Positions 18,234-28,121 are shown, numbered from the stretch's first letter. The stretch is 64,000 bases of DNA from Siminovitchia acidinfaciens (GCF_003605385.1 NZ_QYTV02000008.1:81586-145585); one strand, 5' to 3'. Notes: a model not told the origin generated them from the sequence alone. Program-made: numbers and translations.

Positions 18234-19280
18234 ATGTTACAAAAAGTAAGTGTTATAGTTCCAATTTATAAGGTTGAAAAATATATTCATAGATGTGTAG
18301 ACAGTATTTTAAAACAAACTTACACAAATTTAGAAATTATACTAGTTAATGATGGATCTCCCGATAACTGTGGGACAATTATAGATGAATATGCTAGTAA
18401 TGATTGTCGAATTATTGTCGTGCATAAAGAAAATGGGGGCTTGTCAGACGCTAGAAATGTTGGAATGGAATATGTAACAGGAGAATATACGCTGTTTGTG
18501 GATAGTGATGATTGGTTAGACAGAAATATGATTCAAATATTGATGAGCACAAGTCTTATTTATAAAGCTGATATTGTTCAATCGGCTTTTTATTATGCCT
18601 ATGAAGATTACTTGCTTTTCGACAATAGGTTTGATAAAAAGGATGACCCTCCAATTATTTTAGGGAATAAACCTTTAATGGCTGAGTTAGTTAAAAACGA
18701 AATAGTTAAAAACTTTGCATGGGGGAAACTTTATAAAACGGAAATCATTAGAGATATTCCATTTAAAAAAGGGGTTTTATTTGAAGACGTATTTTGGGCA
18801 CATTTAGTTATGCACCGGGTAAATACGTATGTAATATTAAACGAACCCCTCTGCTTCTATTTGCAGCGAAGTGACAGTATTGTTTCCACATACACCCCAA
18901 AAAATTTAGATATCATTAAAGGATTGTTGGAAAGGCATCATTTTATTGAAGAGTTTTATGATCACTTAATAGATGAATCTTATAAAGGAATCTTAAATAC
19001 CAGCTTAATCCATTATAACCTTCTACTAGCAAATAGAAATAAAATAAATGGTAAAAAATACAGATATGAAATAGAAATATACATTAAAAATAATTATGGC
19101 CGTTTAAAAAAGTCTGTTATTAATGACAATTTTTTAAAAAAACAACTCTTTTTGTTTTCTCTTCATCCTTATTTGAATATCTGTTTTCTAATAATTACAC
19201 GGTTATTTAGGAGGCTGCACATACTGCCCCGTCCAATCAGATTGGAAAGGGTGACCTTAAGGGGAAGTGGGGATTTATGA
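18234..19280 (+). CDS. Glycosyltransferase family 2 (EpsJ-like)
   Basis: A GT-A enzyme of 348 residues: KVSVIVPIYKVEKYIHRCVD, the LVNDGSPDNCG nucleotide motif, ENGGLSDARNVG and the metal site VDSDDWLDRNM. It is of the same type as B. subtilis EpsJ. ATG 18234 aligns with the usual family N-terminus; GTG 18207 would add nine unlikely residues. The ribosome binding site is weak (CCGGGAA). A hydrophobic C-terminal stretch may contact the membrane. Confidence 0.83.
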   Translation: MLQKVSVIVPIYKVEKYIHRCVDSILKQTYTNLEIILVNDGSPDNCGTIIDEYASNDCRIIVVHKENGGLSDARNVGMEYVTGEYTLFVDSDDWLDRNMIQILMSTSLIYKADIVQSAFYYAYEDYLLFDNRFDKKDDPPIILGNKPLMAELVKNEIVKNFAWGKLYKTEIIRDIPFKKGVLFEDVFWAHLVMHRVNTYVILNEPLCFYLQRSDSIVSTYTPKNLDIIKGLLERHHFIEEFYDHLIDESYKGILNTSLIHYNLLLANRNKINGKKYRYEIEIYIKNNYGRLKKSVINDNFLKKQLFLFSLHPYLNICFLIITRLFRRLHILPRPIRLERVTLRGSGDL

Positions 19281-19281
19281 T

Positions 19282-20472
19282 ATGAAGCGGGATATTTTAT
19301 TTGTAATAGACTCATTAGATTGTGCTGGAGCAGAGAAAAGTTTGGTTTCATTATTATCTTTACTTGACTATTCAAAATACAATGTAGATTTAATGTTGTT
19401 TGCTCATGGTGGATTGCTCGAAGAACAAGTTCCAAAAGAAGTTAATATTTTAAAGCCATTGGCTTATACAACATTTACATGGTTAAACTTAAAAGAAGCT
19501 TTGGCATTCTCCATAAGAAAACTTGACTTTAAAATGTTAGCTTCTAGAATAAAATACTCCTATGCGATACGAAGGATAAAAGGCGGAAATACTTTGAAGG
19601 CGCGGGTATTTTGGCAAAGTATTTCAAAGGTTATTGAAAATAATGACAAAAACTATGATATTGCAATCAGTTATGCGCAAGGTATTCCAACCTTTTATAT
19701 AGCTGAGAAAGTTAATGCAAAGAAAAAATTTGCATGGGTAAACACTATTTATCGATTAGATGCAAAAGAAAGAGAATATCAAAAGTTTTTTTACAATACA
19801 TTTAATAAGATAATTGCAGTGTCTGATTCTGCAAAGGAGATATTTTTGGAAACTTTCCCAATGTATGATCGTAAGATGGAGGTTATTTACGACATTAACA
19901 ATTTTGAGCTTATCTCAAATTTATCTAACGTTGGAAATCCATTTAATGATAATTTTGATGGAATAAGGATCTTAACAATTGGAAGGTTTGACAAAGTAAA
20001 AGGTTACGATATCGCACTTAAAGCTTGTAAAAAATTAAAAGAAAAAGGAATAAACTTTAGATGGTATGTATTGGGGAAGGGACCCCTTAAAGAAGAAATA
20101 CTACAATTCATTAATGAATATAATTTAACAGATTACTTTGTGTTACTGGGAATTACCGCGAACCCATATCCGTATATAAAAAATTGCAATATCTATGTTC
20201 AAACATCAAGGTTTGAGGGATTTGGGCTAGCCATTGCAGAAGCTCGTATGCTCAATGTGCCTGTGGTCACGACAAGGTTTGATTCTGTATACAATCAGAT
20301 GATTGATGGAAAAAATGGTCTTGTTGTCGATATGAGTGCGGAGGCAGTATGTGATGGGATCATAAGAATCATAGATGATCCTATGCTATCAAAAGATATT
20401 GTTAATTATTTAAAAACGGAGAAAAAGGGGAATGTCGAAGAAATAGAAAAGTTCTATAAATTAATTGGATAA
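19282..20472 (+). CDS. Glycosyltransferase family 4 (paralogue group A)
   Basis: A 396-residue GT-B enzyme opening MKRDILFVIDSLDCAGAEKS, with KKKFAWVNTIYR, LTIGRFDKVKGYDIALKAC, NPYPYIKNCNIYVQ and SRFEGFGLAIAEARMLNVP (E-x7-E). It is a paralogue of the genes at 13081, 20491 and 31505. ATG 19282 has AAGTGGGGA about 9 bases upstream; GTG 19267 lies within that site. It overlaps no gene and follows the EpsJ-like gene directly. Confidence 0.85.
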   Translation: MKRDILFVIDSLDCAGAEKSLVSLLSLLDYSKYNVDLMLFAHGGLLEEQVPKEVNILKPLAYTTFTWLNLKEALAFSIRKLDFKMLASRIKYSYAIRRIKGGNTLKARVFWQSISKVIENNDKNYDIAISYAQGIPTFYIAEKVNAKKKFAWVNTIYRLDAKEREYQKFFYNTFNKIIAVSDSAKEIFLETFPMYDRKMEVIYDINNFELISNLSNVGNPFNDNFDGIRILTIGRFDKVKGYDIALKACKKLKEKGINFRWYVLGKGPLKEEILQFINEYNLTDYFVLLGITANPYPYIKNCNIYVQTSRFEGFGLAIAEARMLNVPVVTTRFDSVYNQMIDGKNGLVVDMSAEAVCDGIIRIIDDPMLSKDIVNYLKTEKKGNVEEIEKFYKLIG

Positions 20473-20490
20473 TACGAAAGTAGTGATACA

Positions 20491-21669
20491 ATGCGAAAGA
20501 AAGTATTATTTACAATAATAAATATGAATGTAGGTGGAACAGAAAAATCTTTGCTTAACATGGTCTCAGTAATGCCTAAGGATAAGTATGATATTACAAT
20601 TTTAATGTTGGAAGAGTACGGTGGGTTTCTAAAATTTATTCCATCTAATATTAGACTGGAATTTTTATCAGGGTATAACAACATTAAGGACTTATTGAAC
20701 GAACCTCCACAATCCATTGCATTAAATTTATTAAAAAAAGGTCGAATCATTAAAGGCGGAACGATCCTGCTATTACATATAATCACTAAAATACTGAATA
20801 ACAGAAGTGCTTTCTTTAAGTATGTTTTACGGACCTACCCTACTCTGGAACAAGAATATGATGTTGCAGTAGCTTATGCAGGTCCAACTGACTTTATAAG
20901 CTATCTTGTTATGAACAAAATTAAAGCGAAAAAGAAAATTCAGTGGGTTCACTTTGATGTAACTAAAATAGGCTTTAATAAAAATTTTGCTGCTCAAATA
21001 TATAATAAGTTTGATAAAGTTTTTGTTGGTTCAAATGAAGGAAGAGATAAGCTTGTTAATCTTTTACCTGCAATAAGAGAAAAAACCGAGGTATTTCAAT
21101 ATATAGTGTCACCACAACTAATATCTAGTCAAGCAAAAGAAGGAAAAGGGTTTAATGATAATTTTGATGGATTAAAAATCTTAACCGTAGGTAGACTTTC
21201 TATTGAAAAAGGCCAAGATCTTGCTATCCATGTCCTTGCAAAACTAAAAAATGAAGGGTTGAATGTAAAATGGTATTGTGTTGGAGAAGGAAATTCTAGA
21301 CAGACATATGAAGATCTGATAGAAAAATATGAGCTAAAGGAATATTTCATTTTATTAGGTTCAGATCCCAATCCATATCCATACATGGATCAGTGCGATA
21401 TTTATGTTCAGCCATCTAGACATGAAGGATATTGTATAACTCTGGCAGAAGCCAGATGTTTTAAAAAACCTATAATAACCACTAACTTTACAGGGGCAAA
21501 TGAACAGATCAAAACTGGGAAAACTGGATTAATTGTAGGTCCAGATGTAGATGAAATATATCACGCACTTAGATTATTAATTCATGATAGGAAATTACGT
21601 GAAAAATTCTCAGATAACCTAACTAAAGAAGAGTTTATTTCTGATGTACAGGTTGAAAAGTTTATATAA
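20491..21669 (+). CDS. Glycosyltransferase family 4 (paralogue group A)
   Basis: A 392-residue GT-B enzyme starting MRKKVLFTIINMNVGGTEKS. It shares FNDNFDGLKILTVGRLSIEKGQD, NPYPYMDQCDIYVQPSRHEG and the donor pattern EGYCITLAEARCFKKP with the gene at 31505, so those two are the closest pair of the group. It follows the 19282 gene after 18 bp with a weak ribosome binding site. It probably adds a repeat-unit residue; the sugar is unknown. Confidence 0.85.
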   Translation: MRKKVLFTIINMNVGGTEKSLLNMVSVMPKDKYDITILMLEEYGGFLKFIPSNIRLEFLSGYNNIKDLLNEPPQSIALNLLKKGRIIKGGTILLLHIITKILNNRSAFFKYVLRTYPTLEQEYDVAVAYAGPTDFISYLVMNKIKAKKKIQWVHFDVTKIGFNKNFAAQIYNKFDKVFVGSNEGRDKLVNLLPAIREKTEVFQYIVSPQLISSQAKEGKGFNDNFDGLKILTVGRLSIEKGQDLAIHVLAKLKNEGLNVKWYCVGEGNSRQTYEDLIEKYELKEYFILLGSDPNPYPYMDQCDIYVQPSRHEGYCITLAEARCFKKPIITTNFTGANEQIKTGKTGLIVGPDVDEIYHALRLLIHDRKLREKFSDNLTKEEFISDVQVEKFI

Positions 21670-21732
21670 CATGGCTTTGTATTTTTTGAATATTAAAATA
21701 AATGATCATCTATAGAAAAGGTGTGAAAGGTT

Positions 21733-23520
21733 TTGAGAGATACTATCAAAAAAATACTTATGCTACTTAACAAAAGAGAAAAGAAATATTTTTTACTATT
21801 ATTTTTCATGATGGTAATCTCGGCATTATTCGAAACGCTTGGAATAGGGTTGATTGTACCTCTTGTAGGAATTGTAACAAACCCGGACATCATAAAAGAA
21901 CAAGTAATCTTGGCTTATATATACGAATCATTTAAATTTCAATCAACTACTGCGTTTATGATATTTTCGGTAATTTTGTTGCTTACAATATTTATTATAA
22001 AAAATTTATATATACTCCTATACTTATATACACAAAACAAAGTAATTTTGAATCAACAGGTAAAACTGTCTCGAAGATTGTTTGAGGAATATTTAAAAAA
22101 ACCATATACATTCCATTTACAAAGGAATACGGCAGATTTACTTAGGAATGTAAACCTAGAAGTACCTAGAGCTTTGCAAGGGATAATGCTGTCTTTTTTT
22201 CAGTTACTCACAGAATTACTTGTAGTCATTTGTATTTTAGCTCTCTTATTAGCAGCAGCACCGGTAGCTACCATAACAGCTTCTATCTTATTAGGTGGAA
22301 GTGTTTTTTTGTTTTTTAAATTCTTCCGCAAAAAAATGAATGAATTAGGAAAAGAGCACCAAACAGTAAATGGACAAATGATTAAATGGCTTAATCAAGG
22401 ATTAGGAGCAAGCAAAGAAGTAAAAGTATCGGGAAAAGAAAATTACTTTGTTAATGCTTACACAAAACAAAGCCAGATCAATGCTGATAATATTCTCTAC
22501 AGGATGATGTTAGACCAAACTCCTAGGCTTTTTATTGAAACTTTATTAGTATCTATAGTCCTAATTACAATGTTGATTATCATTTTTCAAGGAAATACTA
22601 CGACACAGATTGTTTCGACAATGGCACTATTTGCTATGGCAGCATTTCGACTTATGCCCTCGATCAATCGTATTATGGCGTTGATAACAACTATTCGATA
22701 CAGTCAACCTGCCTTATCTGTTGTTTATGATGATTTGTTTACGAATAAAGAGGAGTACTATAATAGTGATGTTACTGTATCAATATCGTCAAATAGTGCG
22801 AAGAAAACTTTTACCAATTCAATAAAGTTGAGCGGAGTATCTTTTCGCTATCCTAATCAAAAAGAATATTCAATAAATGATATTTCTTTAAAAATACCAA
22901 TTGGTAAATCGGTTGCATTTATTGGTGAATCAGGTGCTGGAAAAACAACCCTTGTTGATATTATTCTTGGATTATTTCCTCCAGAAAAAGGCAGTGTTTT
23001 AGTAGATGGAGAGAATTTACATGCCTTAAAATCGTTATGGCAACAGAAAATTGGCTATATTCCTCAATCCATTTTCTTATCAGACGATACAATAAGGGCG
23101 AATGTTGCCTTTGGGATAGATAGTGAACTGATTGATGAAGAAGCAGTTTGGAGGGCCTTGGAGCAGGCACAATTGAAGGAATTTATTAAAGCCCTCCCCG
23201 GCAAATTGGAAACAAATGTTGGAGAACGTGGAGTAAGACTTTCAGGGGGGCAACGGCAACGTATTGGGATCGCCCGAGCTTTATATCATAATCCGGAAAT
23301 AATCTTTATGGATGAAGCAACATCAGCATTAGATAATGAAACAGAAAAAGAAATCATGAAGGCTATTGATGGATTAAAAGGGGAAAAGACATTAATAATT
23401 ATAGCACATAGACTAAGTACTATTGAAAATTGTGATATTGTTTTCAAAATAAATAATGGAAGACTTCTTACGATTGAAAATAAATTAGAAGAGTCAATCA
23501 TACAAGAAGTGGGTGGATAA
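21733..23520 (+). CDS. ABC transporter of the PglK lipid-linked oligosaccharide flippase type
   Basis: This 595-residue half-transporter opens with the pattern of PglK-type flippases: KREKKYFLLLFFMMVISALF, then ETLGIGLIVPLVGIV. The ATPase shows GESGAGKTT (about 398), LSGGQRQR (about 502), IIFMDEATSALD and AHRLST. It starts at TTG with AAAAGGTGTG upstream. B. subtilis eps encodes a Wzx-like flippase, EpsK, and none is seen here. This protein is therefore the best candidate for moving undecaprenyl-linked repeat units across the membrane before EpsG polymerises them. That role is inferred from family and context. Confidence 0.85.
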   Translation: MRDTIKKILMLLNKREKKYFLLLFFMMVISALFETLGIGLIVPLVGIVTNPDIIKEQVILAYIYESFKFQSTTAFMIFSVILLLTIFIIKNLYILLYLYTQNKVILNQQVKLSRRLFEEYLKKPYTFHLQRNTADLLRNVNLEVPRALQGIMLSFFQLLTELLVVICILALLLAAAPVATITASILLGGSVFLFFKFFRKKMNELGKEHQTVNGQMIKWLNQGLGASKEVKVSGKENYFVNAYTKQSQINADNILYRMMLDQTPRLFIETLLVSIVLITMLIIIFQGNTTTQIVSTMALFAMAAFRLMPSINRIMALITTIRYSQPALSVVYDDLFTNKEEYYNSDVTVSISSNSAKKTFTNSIKLSGVSFRYPNQKEYSINDISLKIPIGKSVAFIGESGAGKTTLVDIILGLFPPEKGSVLVDGENLHALKSLWQQKIGYIPQSIFLSDDTIRANVAFGIDSELIDEEAVWRALEQAQLKEFIKALPGKLETNVGERGVRLSGGQRQRIGIARALYHNPEIIFMDEATSALDNETEKEIMKAIDGLKGEKTLIIIAHRLSTIENCDIVFKINNGRLLTIENKLEESIIQEVGG

Positions 23521-24715
23521 AAGAGTGAAAAGGATTATTAAAGGAAAGCTCGGAAAAATAAGGACTGTATATTACCATAGGAGGCAGTGGCGGAATTTAA
23601 TTAGAAACATGGAAATGACAATTGAAAAACCTCAGTTCCATATACAAGATCAAGTAATTCCTTTCTTTAATAAACCAGGAATCGCATTTTCATTTGATGA
23701 CAGCTTTAGAGTAAACGATTGGTTTATGTACGGAAAAGACATATTTGGATATTATGATGTGAAAGTAACATTTAATATAAATGCATTTCATCATTTCGAA
23801 GGACAAAGAGAACATACTCAGGAAGAAATAGATTTGTTATTAGAATTACAATCAAACGGTCATGAAATTGCCCATCATGGTTTTAAGCATCAAGACGGTA
23901 AAAATTACTCGAGGAAAAAAGGTTTATCCGGATGGATTGACGATGAGATTATTTCTTTGTTAAATTGGATGGAAAAACAAGTTCACTCTAAAACCAATGA
24001 AAAGTTTAGAAAACCAGTTTCTTTTGCGTTTCCATACTCTGAATACACTGAAGGAAATATTCAGGAGTTAGTCCCTAAATACTTTAAAATTGTAAGAGGA
24101 CATTTATTCGATGATAACCTAACACGATTTAATCATACCGGGTTTGCTCCCTCTATTTGTATAGATAGCATACTTTTACCCGACATTAAGCATATTAAGA
24201 AAATAATGAAAATTGCAAAAATAATGGGGAGTAATTTAATAATCATGTGCCATTCTATATTACCAGAAGAGGTTAACTGGGCGGATTTTGGTTGGGGAGA
24301 AGACTCAATAGAGTCTGGACAATGGAGAGTTTCACCCAAAACTATTCGTGAAATTATTAATGAAGCAAGAAGAATTGATATGGAATTTTATACAACCTCT
24401 GAAATAGCGGGTGTAGCTTCATTTATTGACCGCAACATGGAATCTTGGGTAAGAAAACAGATTTCAAATCCAGATGATCAATGGATTTCCATACGAGAAT
24501 TAAGCTTAATAAAAGAATTAGATTTAAGTAATAAAAATATTTCTAATCTAGACGGCATACAGTATTTTACTAACCTGGAAAAACTTAATATAAGTAATAA
24601 TCATATATCTGATTTTAGGCTATTAGAGAAACTTCCTAAGTTAAAGAATATAGAAATTAGTAATAATCCAATATTAAATAAGAAATTATTAGTTGCAAAG
24701 GATCTAGAGGAATAG
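23513..24715 (+). CDS. NodB-like polysaccharide deacetylase fused to leucine-rich repeats
   Basis: Residues about 60-300 form a carbohydrate esterase 4-like deacetylase: SFDDSFRVNDW supplies the DD metal/base motif, GHEIAHHGFKH the H-x(3-4)-H motif, and FAFPYSEY and IIMCHSIL match later motifs. Residues about 335-390 are leucine-rich repeats of internalin type (LIKELDLSNKNISNLDGIQY, LEKLNISNNHISDF, LKNIEISNNPI). No signal peptide is visible, so it may act in the cytoplasm on a precursor. GTG 23513 overlaps the flippase end; GTG 23525 is an alternative. The domain combination is unusual. Confidence 0.82.
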   Translation: MDKRVKRIIKGKLGKIRTVYYHRRQWRNLIRNMEMTIEKPQFHIQDQVIPFFNKPGIAFSFDDSFRVNDWFMYGKDIFGYYDVKVTFNINAFHHFEGQREHTQEEIDLLLELQSNGHEIAHHGFKHQDGKNYSRKKGLSGWIDDEIISLLNWMEKQVHSKTNEKFRKPVSFAFPYSEYTEGNIQELVPKYFKIVRGHLFDDNLTRFNHTGFAPSICIDSILLPDIKHIKKIMKIAKIMGSNLIIMCHSILPEEVNWADFGWGEDSIESGQWRVSPKTIREIINEARRIDMEFYTTSEIAGVASFIDRNMESWVRKQISNPDDQWISIRELSLIKELDLSNKNISNLDGIQYFTNLEKLNISNNHISDFRLLEKLPKLKNIEISNNPILNKKLLVAKDLEE

Positions 24716-24849
24716 ATTTGAGAGGTATAGTTTGATAATAAACTGGTGCAAATCATTAAAGTGTTTTTTTACAACCAAAGGGCCTGCATGGAAAACTACA
24801 TAAAGGAAGATAATCAGTTTTTCCATAAATTGGATAAGGAGCAGAACGG

Positions 24850-25878
24850 ATGAACCCGATAATAAGTATTATTGTGCCTATTTATAATGTAGAGCAATAT
24901 CTAAACAAATGTATTGATTCAATTTTAGCACAAACATTTACTAAGTTTGAACTTATATTAGTAAATGATGGCTCACCTGACAACTGCGGCGAAATTTGCG
25001 ATCAGTATAAGCTTAAAGATAATAGGGTTAAGGTAATACATAAAAAAAACGGTGGAGTCGCAGATGCTCGAAATGCCGGAATAGATGTTGCCAAAGGAAA
25101 TTATATAGGATTTGTTGATAGTGATGATTGGATTGAGCCTAATATGTATGAGATTTTGTATGATTTAATTGTAGAACATAAAACAGGAATTAGCGCATGT
25201 AGTATTCAAAGCCCTACTAATGATAAAAAAGTAAACTCAGACGAAATTAATATTCTCGATTCGGGAACAGCTATTAACTTAATTTATGAAGGAAAACCAC
25301 CTGGATTTGGACCATGCAATAAATTATATTTAAAAAATCTCTTTCAGGAAATTAGATTTCCTATTAATAGAGACTATGATGATGCAGCCATAATGTATCA
25401 GTTATTTGATAAGGCTGAGAAGATTGTTATGGTTGATTTCCCTTTATATAACTATACATATAGAGATTCAAGTATTACAAAAAGCCCTTTTTCGGAAAAT
25501 AGATTTGATTTAGTGGTTAATTATTATGAAACGTACAGTTTTATGGAGAAATATTACCCCGATATGCGTGACAAAATAGTTGATGAATATTATTCTTCTC
25601 TGAGAACAATGGTGGTCGATATAGTAAACGAGAAAAGTATATTGAAAAATTATAAATATATAAGGAGAATTAGTAAGTTAATTAAAAAGGATAATAATCG
25701 TATATTAAAATGTAATTTAATATCTATCAGAAAAAAGCTTCTATCCCAAATTCTTATTTGGTGTCCAATTCTAGCTATTCTATTGTATAAGATATGTGAT
25801 ATTATTTTCAGGTTTGAAGCAATGAAGAAGAATGGGACTATAGCGGGGGTAGGAATCATCGCTACAATCCTTATTTAA
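24850..25878 (+). CDS. Glycosyltransferase family 2, C-terminus possibly chimeric
   Basis: A GT-A enzyme of 342 residues: IISIIVPIYNVEQYLNKCID, LVNDGSPDNCGEICDQY, GGVADARNAGI and VDSDDWIEPNM. AAGGAG lies upstream of ATG. The last roughly 15 residues (NGTIAGVGIIATILI) are encoded by DNA that, in another frame, resembles part of the beta-helix gene at 37787 (compare GTVLPAGTYNQ). The original C-terminus seems to have been replaced at a recombination joint, but the catalytic domain is intact. Confidence 0.82.
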   Translation: MNPIISIIVPIYNVEQYLNKCIDSILAQTFTKFELILVNDGSPDNCGEICDQYKLKDNRVKVIHKKNGGVADARNAGIDVAKGNYIGFVDSDDWIEPNMYEILYDLIVEHKTGISACSIQSPTNDKKVNSDEINILDSGTAINLIYEGKPPGFGPCNKLYLKNLFQEIRFPINRDYDDAAIMYQLFDKAEKIVMVDFPLYNYTYRDSSITKSPFSENRFDLVVNYYETYSFMEKYYPDMRDKIVDEYYSSLRTMVVDIVNEKSILKNYKYIRRISKLIKKDNNRILKCNLISIRKKLLSQILIWCPILAILLYKICDIIFRFEAMKKNGTIAGVGIIATILI

Positions 25879-26228
25879 AACGGGCGGTCTTTTAATAATG
25901 GCGGTAAATATATACTTGATGAATGTACTATAAATGTAGAAGGAAAATTACTGTTATTCTAAAGTTCGTATGGGGACCCGAAAGGCATTGTTAGGGCCTT
26001 GGATTTGGAAGTTTTTAGGGGAATAGAATTGTAAGCTTCTCAACTGTACGGTAATGGAAAAAATAATACTAAGATATCACAAATAATAAGGATTAGGCCA
26101 TATGAGGATCCTGAACGCACAAATTTATTAGGTGCAACTATCAAGTCAAATCCTAACCAGCTTTCTATATAAGTAGTAGTGGTCTTGGACCTCAATCGGA
26201 TAAAATTGAGTATATCCTGTAGAAAACG
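25829..26228 (+). pseudogene. Remnant of a beta-helix (pectate-lyase-like) gene
   Basis: Read in shifting frames this DNA matches the C-terminal part of the intact protein at 37787. NNGGKYILDECTI compares with NNAGKYVLDECLI, SSYGDPK with STYGNPD, NNTKISQIIRIRPYEDPERT with NNSNNAPLIKIGPYGNPIHT, and LLGATIKSN with VFGVTIKGN. Stop codons and frameshifts break it in several places, and the first two thirds are absent. It is a decayed partial second copy. Confidence 0.75.
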
Positions 26229-26587
26229 GAAGACCATGATTATGTTTCGTGTTGGGAGCTGAAGCAGGCATTAATGACTAATCGAAAAGCACCGACTAAA
26301 TATGTAAATCAATATCCCTTGTATATGAAGGGATATCAAAATGTACAAATGGTTGAAGAGTTTTTGCAGGATATCCAAACGAATCAACCCAGAATAATTG
26401 TTGATGCATCCTCAAATGACAAGTGGACCCCGCCCATTAATTTGGCCAAAAGAAAGGTTTGGGAAGAATCGCCAGATGCCTCTATTTATATACTTTGGAG
26501 GAAAAGAACAGTGTATATGATTGTATAGAATCTAATTATTTATACAGTACTACAGTTGATAACTGGGATATATACGTTAAAAGATGA
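26229..26587 (+). pseudogene. Remnant of the C-terminus of a polytopic glycosyltransferase-like membrane protein
   Basis: The pieces GAEAGIN (one frame), TNRKAPTKYVNQYPLYMKGY (another, from about 26274) and YSTTVDNWDIYVKR (a third, ending near 26587) join into one continuous C-terminus if two frameshifts are repaired. The pattern recalls the soluble tails of ArnT/PMT-like membrane glycosyltransferases in polysaccharide loci; that family call is tentative. The 84-codon frame at 26274-26528 is part of it and not a separate gene. It abuts the beta-helix remnant. Confidence 0.6.
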
Positions 26588-26645
26588 TTAATGTGGCTTC
26601 GGTTGTTCGTTTTAAAGAATTATGTCAAGTAAAAGGGGAATAAAT

Positions 26646-27458
26646 ATGATCGTTGATATTCATAACCATATTTTGCCTAATCTTGATGATGGGCCAAGAA
26701 ACTGGGAAGAAACGGTTCTGCTGGCAAAACAAGCGGTAGAAGCGGGGATCACTCATGTGATTGCTACTCCACACCATAAACATCGTCACAAAGATCATTT
26801 TTATGAAAATAATCGATTCAATATTATTAAATTGGTAGACAAAACAAATATAGTATTAAAAAAACATAACATTCACTTGAAAGTGTACCCGGGATTGGAG
26901 TTTCATCTCCATAAAGACATTGAGTATGACATCGAAAATAAACTAGATGATTTTCTAACATTAAATAATACTGGAAAGTATATTTTAATGGAACCTCCAT
27001 GTAGTTATTATCCTAGTAATACTGAGAAAGTCTTATATAAACTAAAAATGAAAGGGTTTATTCCGATCCTTGCTCACCCGGAGCGGAATAGAGAACTGAG
27101 AAAAAGCCCAGAAAAAATTTATGATCTAGTTCAAAAAGGAATCTTGGTCCAAGTTACTGCAGGAAGTATCACGGGAGTTCATGGAAGGCGATTAAAGAAT
27201 TTTTCACAACACTTGTTAAATCATCATCTTGTTCATGTTGTAGCTTCGGATGCACATCATTATATTCGGAGAAAATTTGAGTTAATGAATGCCTACGAAT
27301 ATATCGAGGTTAAACATTCATCAGATTTGTGTGAATATCTACAGGAAAATGCAATTCATATATTAGATGGAACTAATTTTAAGATCAAAAGTCCAAAAAT
27401 AATAGATAAAAAGAGGCAATACTTCTTTTTTTACAATCATCCGTTAAATAAAGTCTAA
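26646..27458 (+). CDS. CpsB/YwqE-type tyrosine-protein phosphatase
   Basis: A 270-residue PHP-fold metal-dependent phosphatase: MIVDIHNHILPNLDDGPRNW gives the first metal site, ATPHHKHRHKDHF the second, and LAHPERNREL and VASDAHH the remaining ligands. Family members remove phosphate from BY-kinases and their targets, here presumably EpsB. ATG 26646 has AAGGGGA upstream; GTG/ATG codons nearer 26622 lack a site. B. subtilis eps lacks such a phosphatase (YwqE is encoded elsewhere). Confidence 0.9.
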   Translation: MIVDIHNHILPNLDDGPRNWEETVLLAKQAVEAGITHVIATPHHKHRHKDHFYENNRFNIIKLVDKTNIVLKKHNIHLKVYPGLEFHLHKDIEYDIENKLDDFLTLNNTGKYILMEPPCSYYPSNTEKVLYKLKMKGFIPILAHPERNRELRKSPEKIYDLVQKGILVQVTAGSITGVHGRRLKNFSQHLLNHHLVHVVASDAHHYIRRKFELMNAYEYIEVKHSSDLCEYLQENAIHILDGTNFKIKSPKIIDKKRQYFFFYNHPLNKV

Positions 27459-27518
27459 AAAATTCAAAAAATAAATCTGTCGATTTCATAATGATTATTA
27501 ATGAGGATGTGTAATGTA

Positions 27519-28121
27519 ATGAAAAGAATGGTTGATTTAATTGGTGCATCCCTTTTAGTACTTGTATTTTCTCCCATTCTATTTTTTACTGCAGTTGCAG
27601 TCCGGATTAGTATGGAAACCCCTATTATATTTAAACAGATACGGCCGGGAATTTATGGAAAGCCTTTTTATATATATAAATTTAGAACAATGACTGACCA
27701 AAGGGATGAAAATGGGACGTTACTTCCCGGAAGATTGAGATTAACGAAGACAGGAAAATTTCTAAGAAAATATAGCTTGGATGAATTACCACAACTTTTC
27801 AATGTGATTAAGGGGGATCTAAGTTTAGTAGGGCCGCGACCATTGTTAATGGAGTATCTTCATTTATACACGCCGGAACAGGCGCGGAGACATAATGTTA
27901 AACCTGGAATTACGGGCTGGGCCCAGGTGAATGGTCGTAATACTATAAGCTGGGATGAAAAGTTTAACTATGATATTTGGTATGTTGATCATCAATCCTT
28001 TTGGCTGGATATAAAGATATTAGTATTAACCTTAGTAAAGGTGATAAAAAAAGAAGGAGTTAGTTCTCAAGGGCATCACAGTATGGAACGCTATAAAGGA
28101 ATGATGCGGAACATCGAATGA
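27519..28121 (+). CDS. epsL: Initiating sugar-phosphate transferase (EpsL)
   Basis: A 200-residue bacterial sugar transferase with one N-terminal membrane segment (about 8-30) and the family core: FKQIRPGIYGKPFYIYKFRT, LRKYSLDELPQLFNVIKGD, SLVGPRP and KPGITGWAQVNGRN. It transfers the first sugar phosphate, probably the EpsC/EpsN product, from UDP to undecaprenyl phosphate. It closely matches B. subtilis EpsL. ATG 27519 has GAGGATG upstream; 27501 lies within that site. It is the only initiating transferase in the locus. Confidence 0.92.
   Translation: MKRMVDLIGASLLVLVFSPILFFTAVAVRISMETPIIFKQIRPGIYGKPFYIYKFRTMTDQRDENGTLLPGRLRLTKTGKFLRKYSLDELPQLFNVIKGDLSLVGPRPLLMEYLHLYTPEQARRHNVKPGITGWAQVNGRNTISWDEKFNYDIWYVDHQSFWLDIKILVLTLVKVIKKEGVSSQGHHSMERYKGMMRNIE

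Noticed and set aside
26601-26620. GTTCGTTTTAAAGAAT as a further SinR operator before the phosphatase gene
   Set aside because: The core GTTCTYT is broken at the fifth base, so it is too weak to count.
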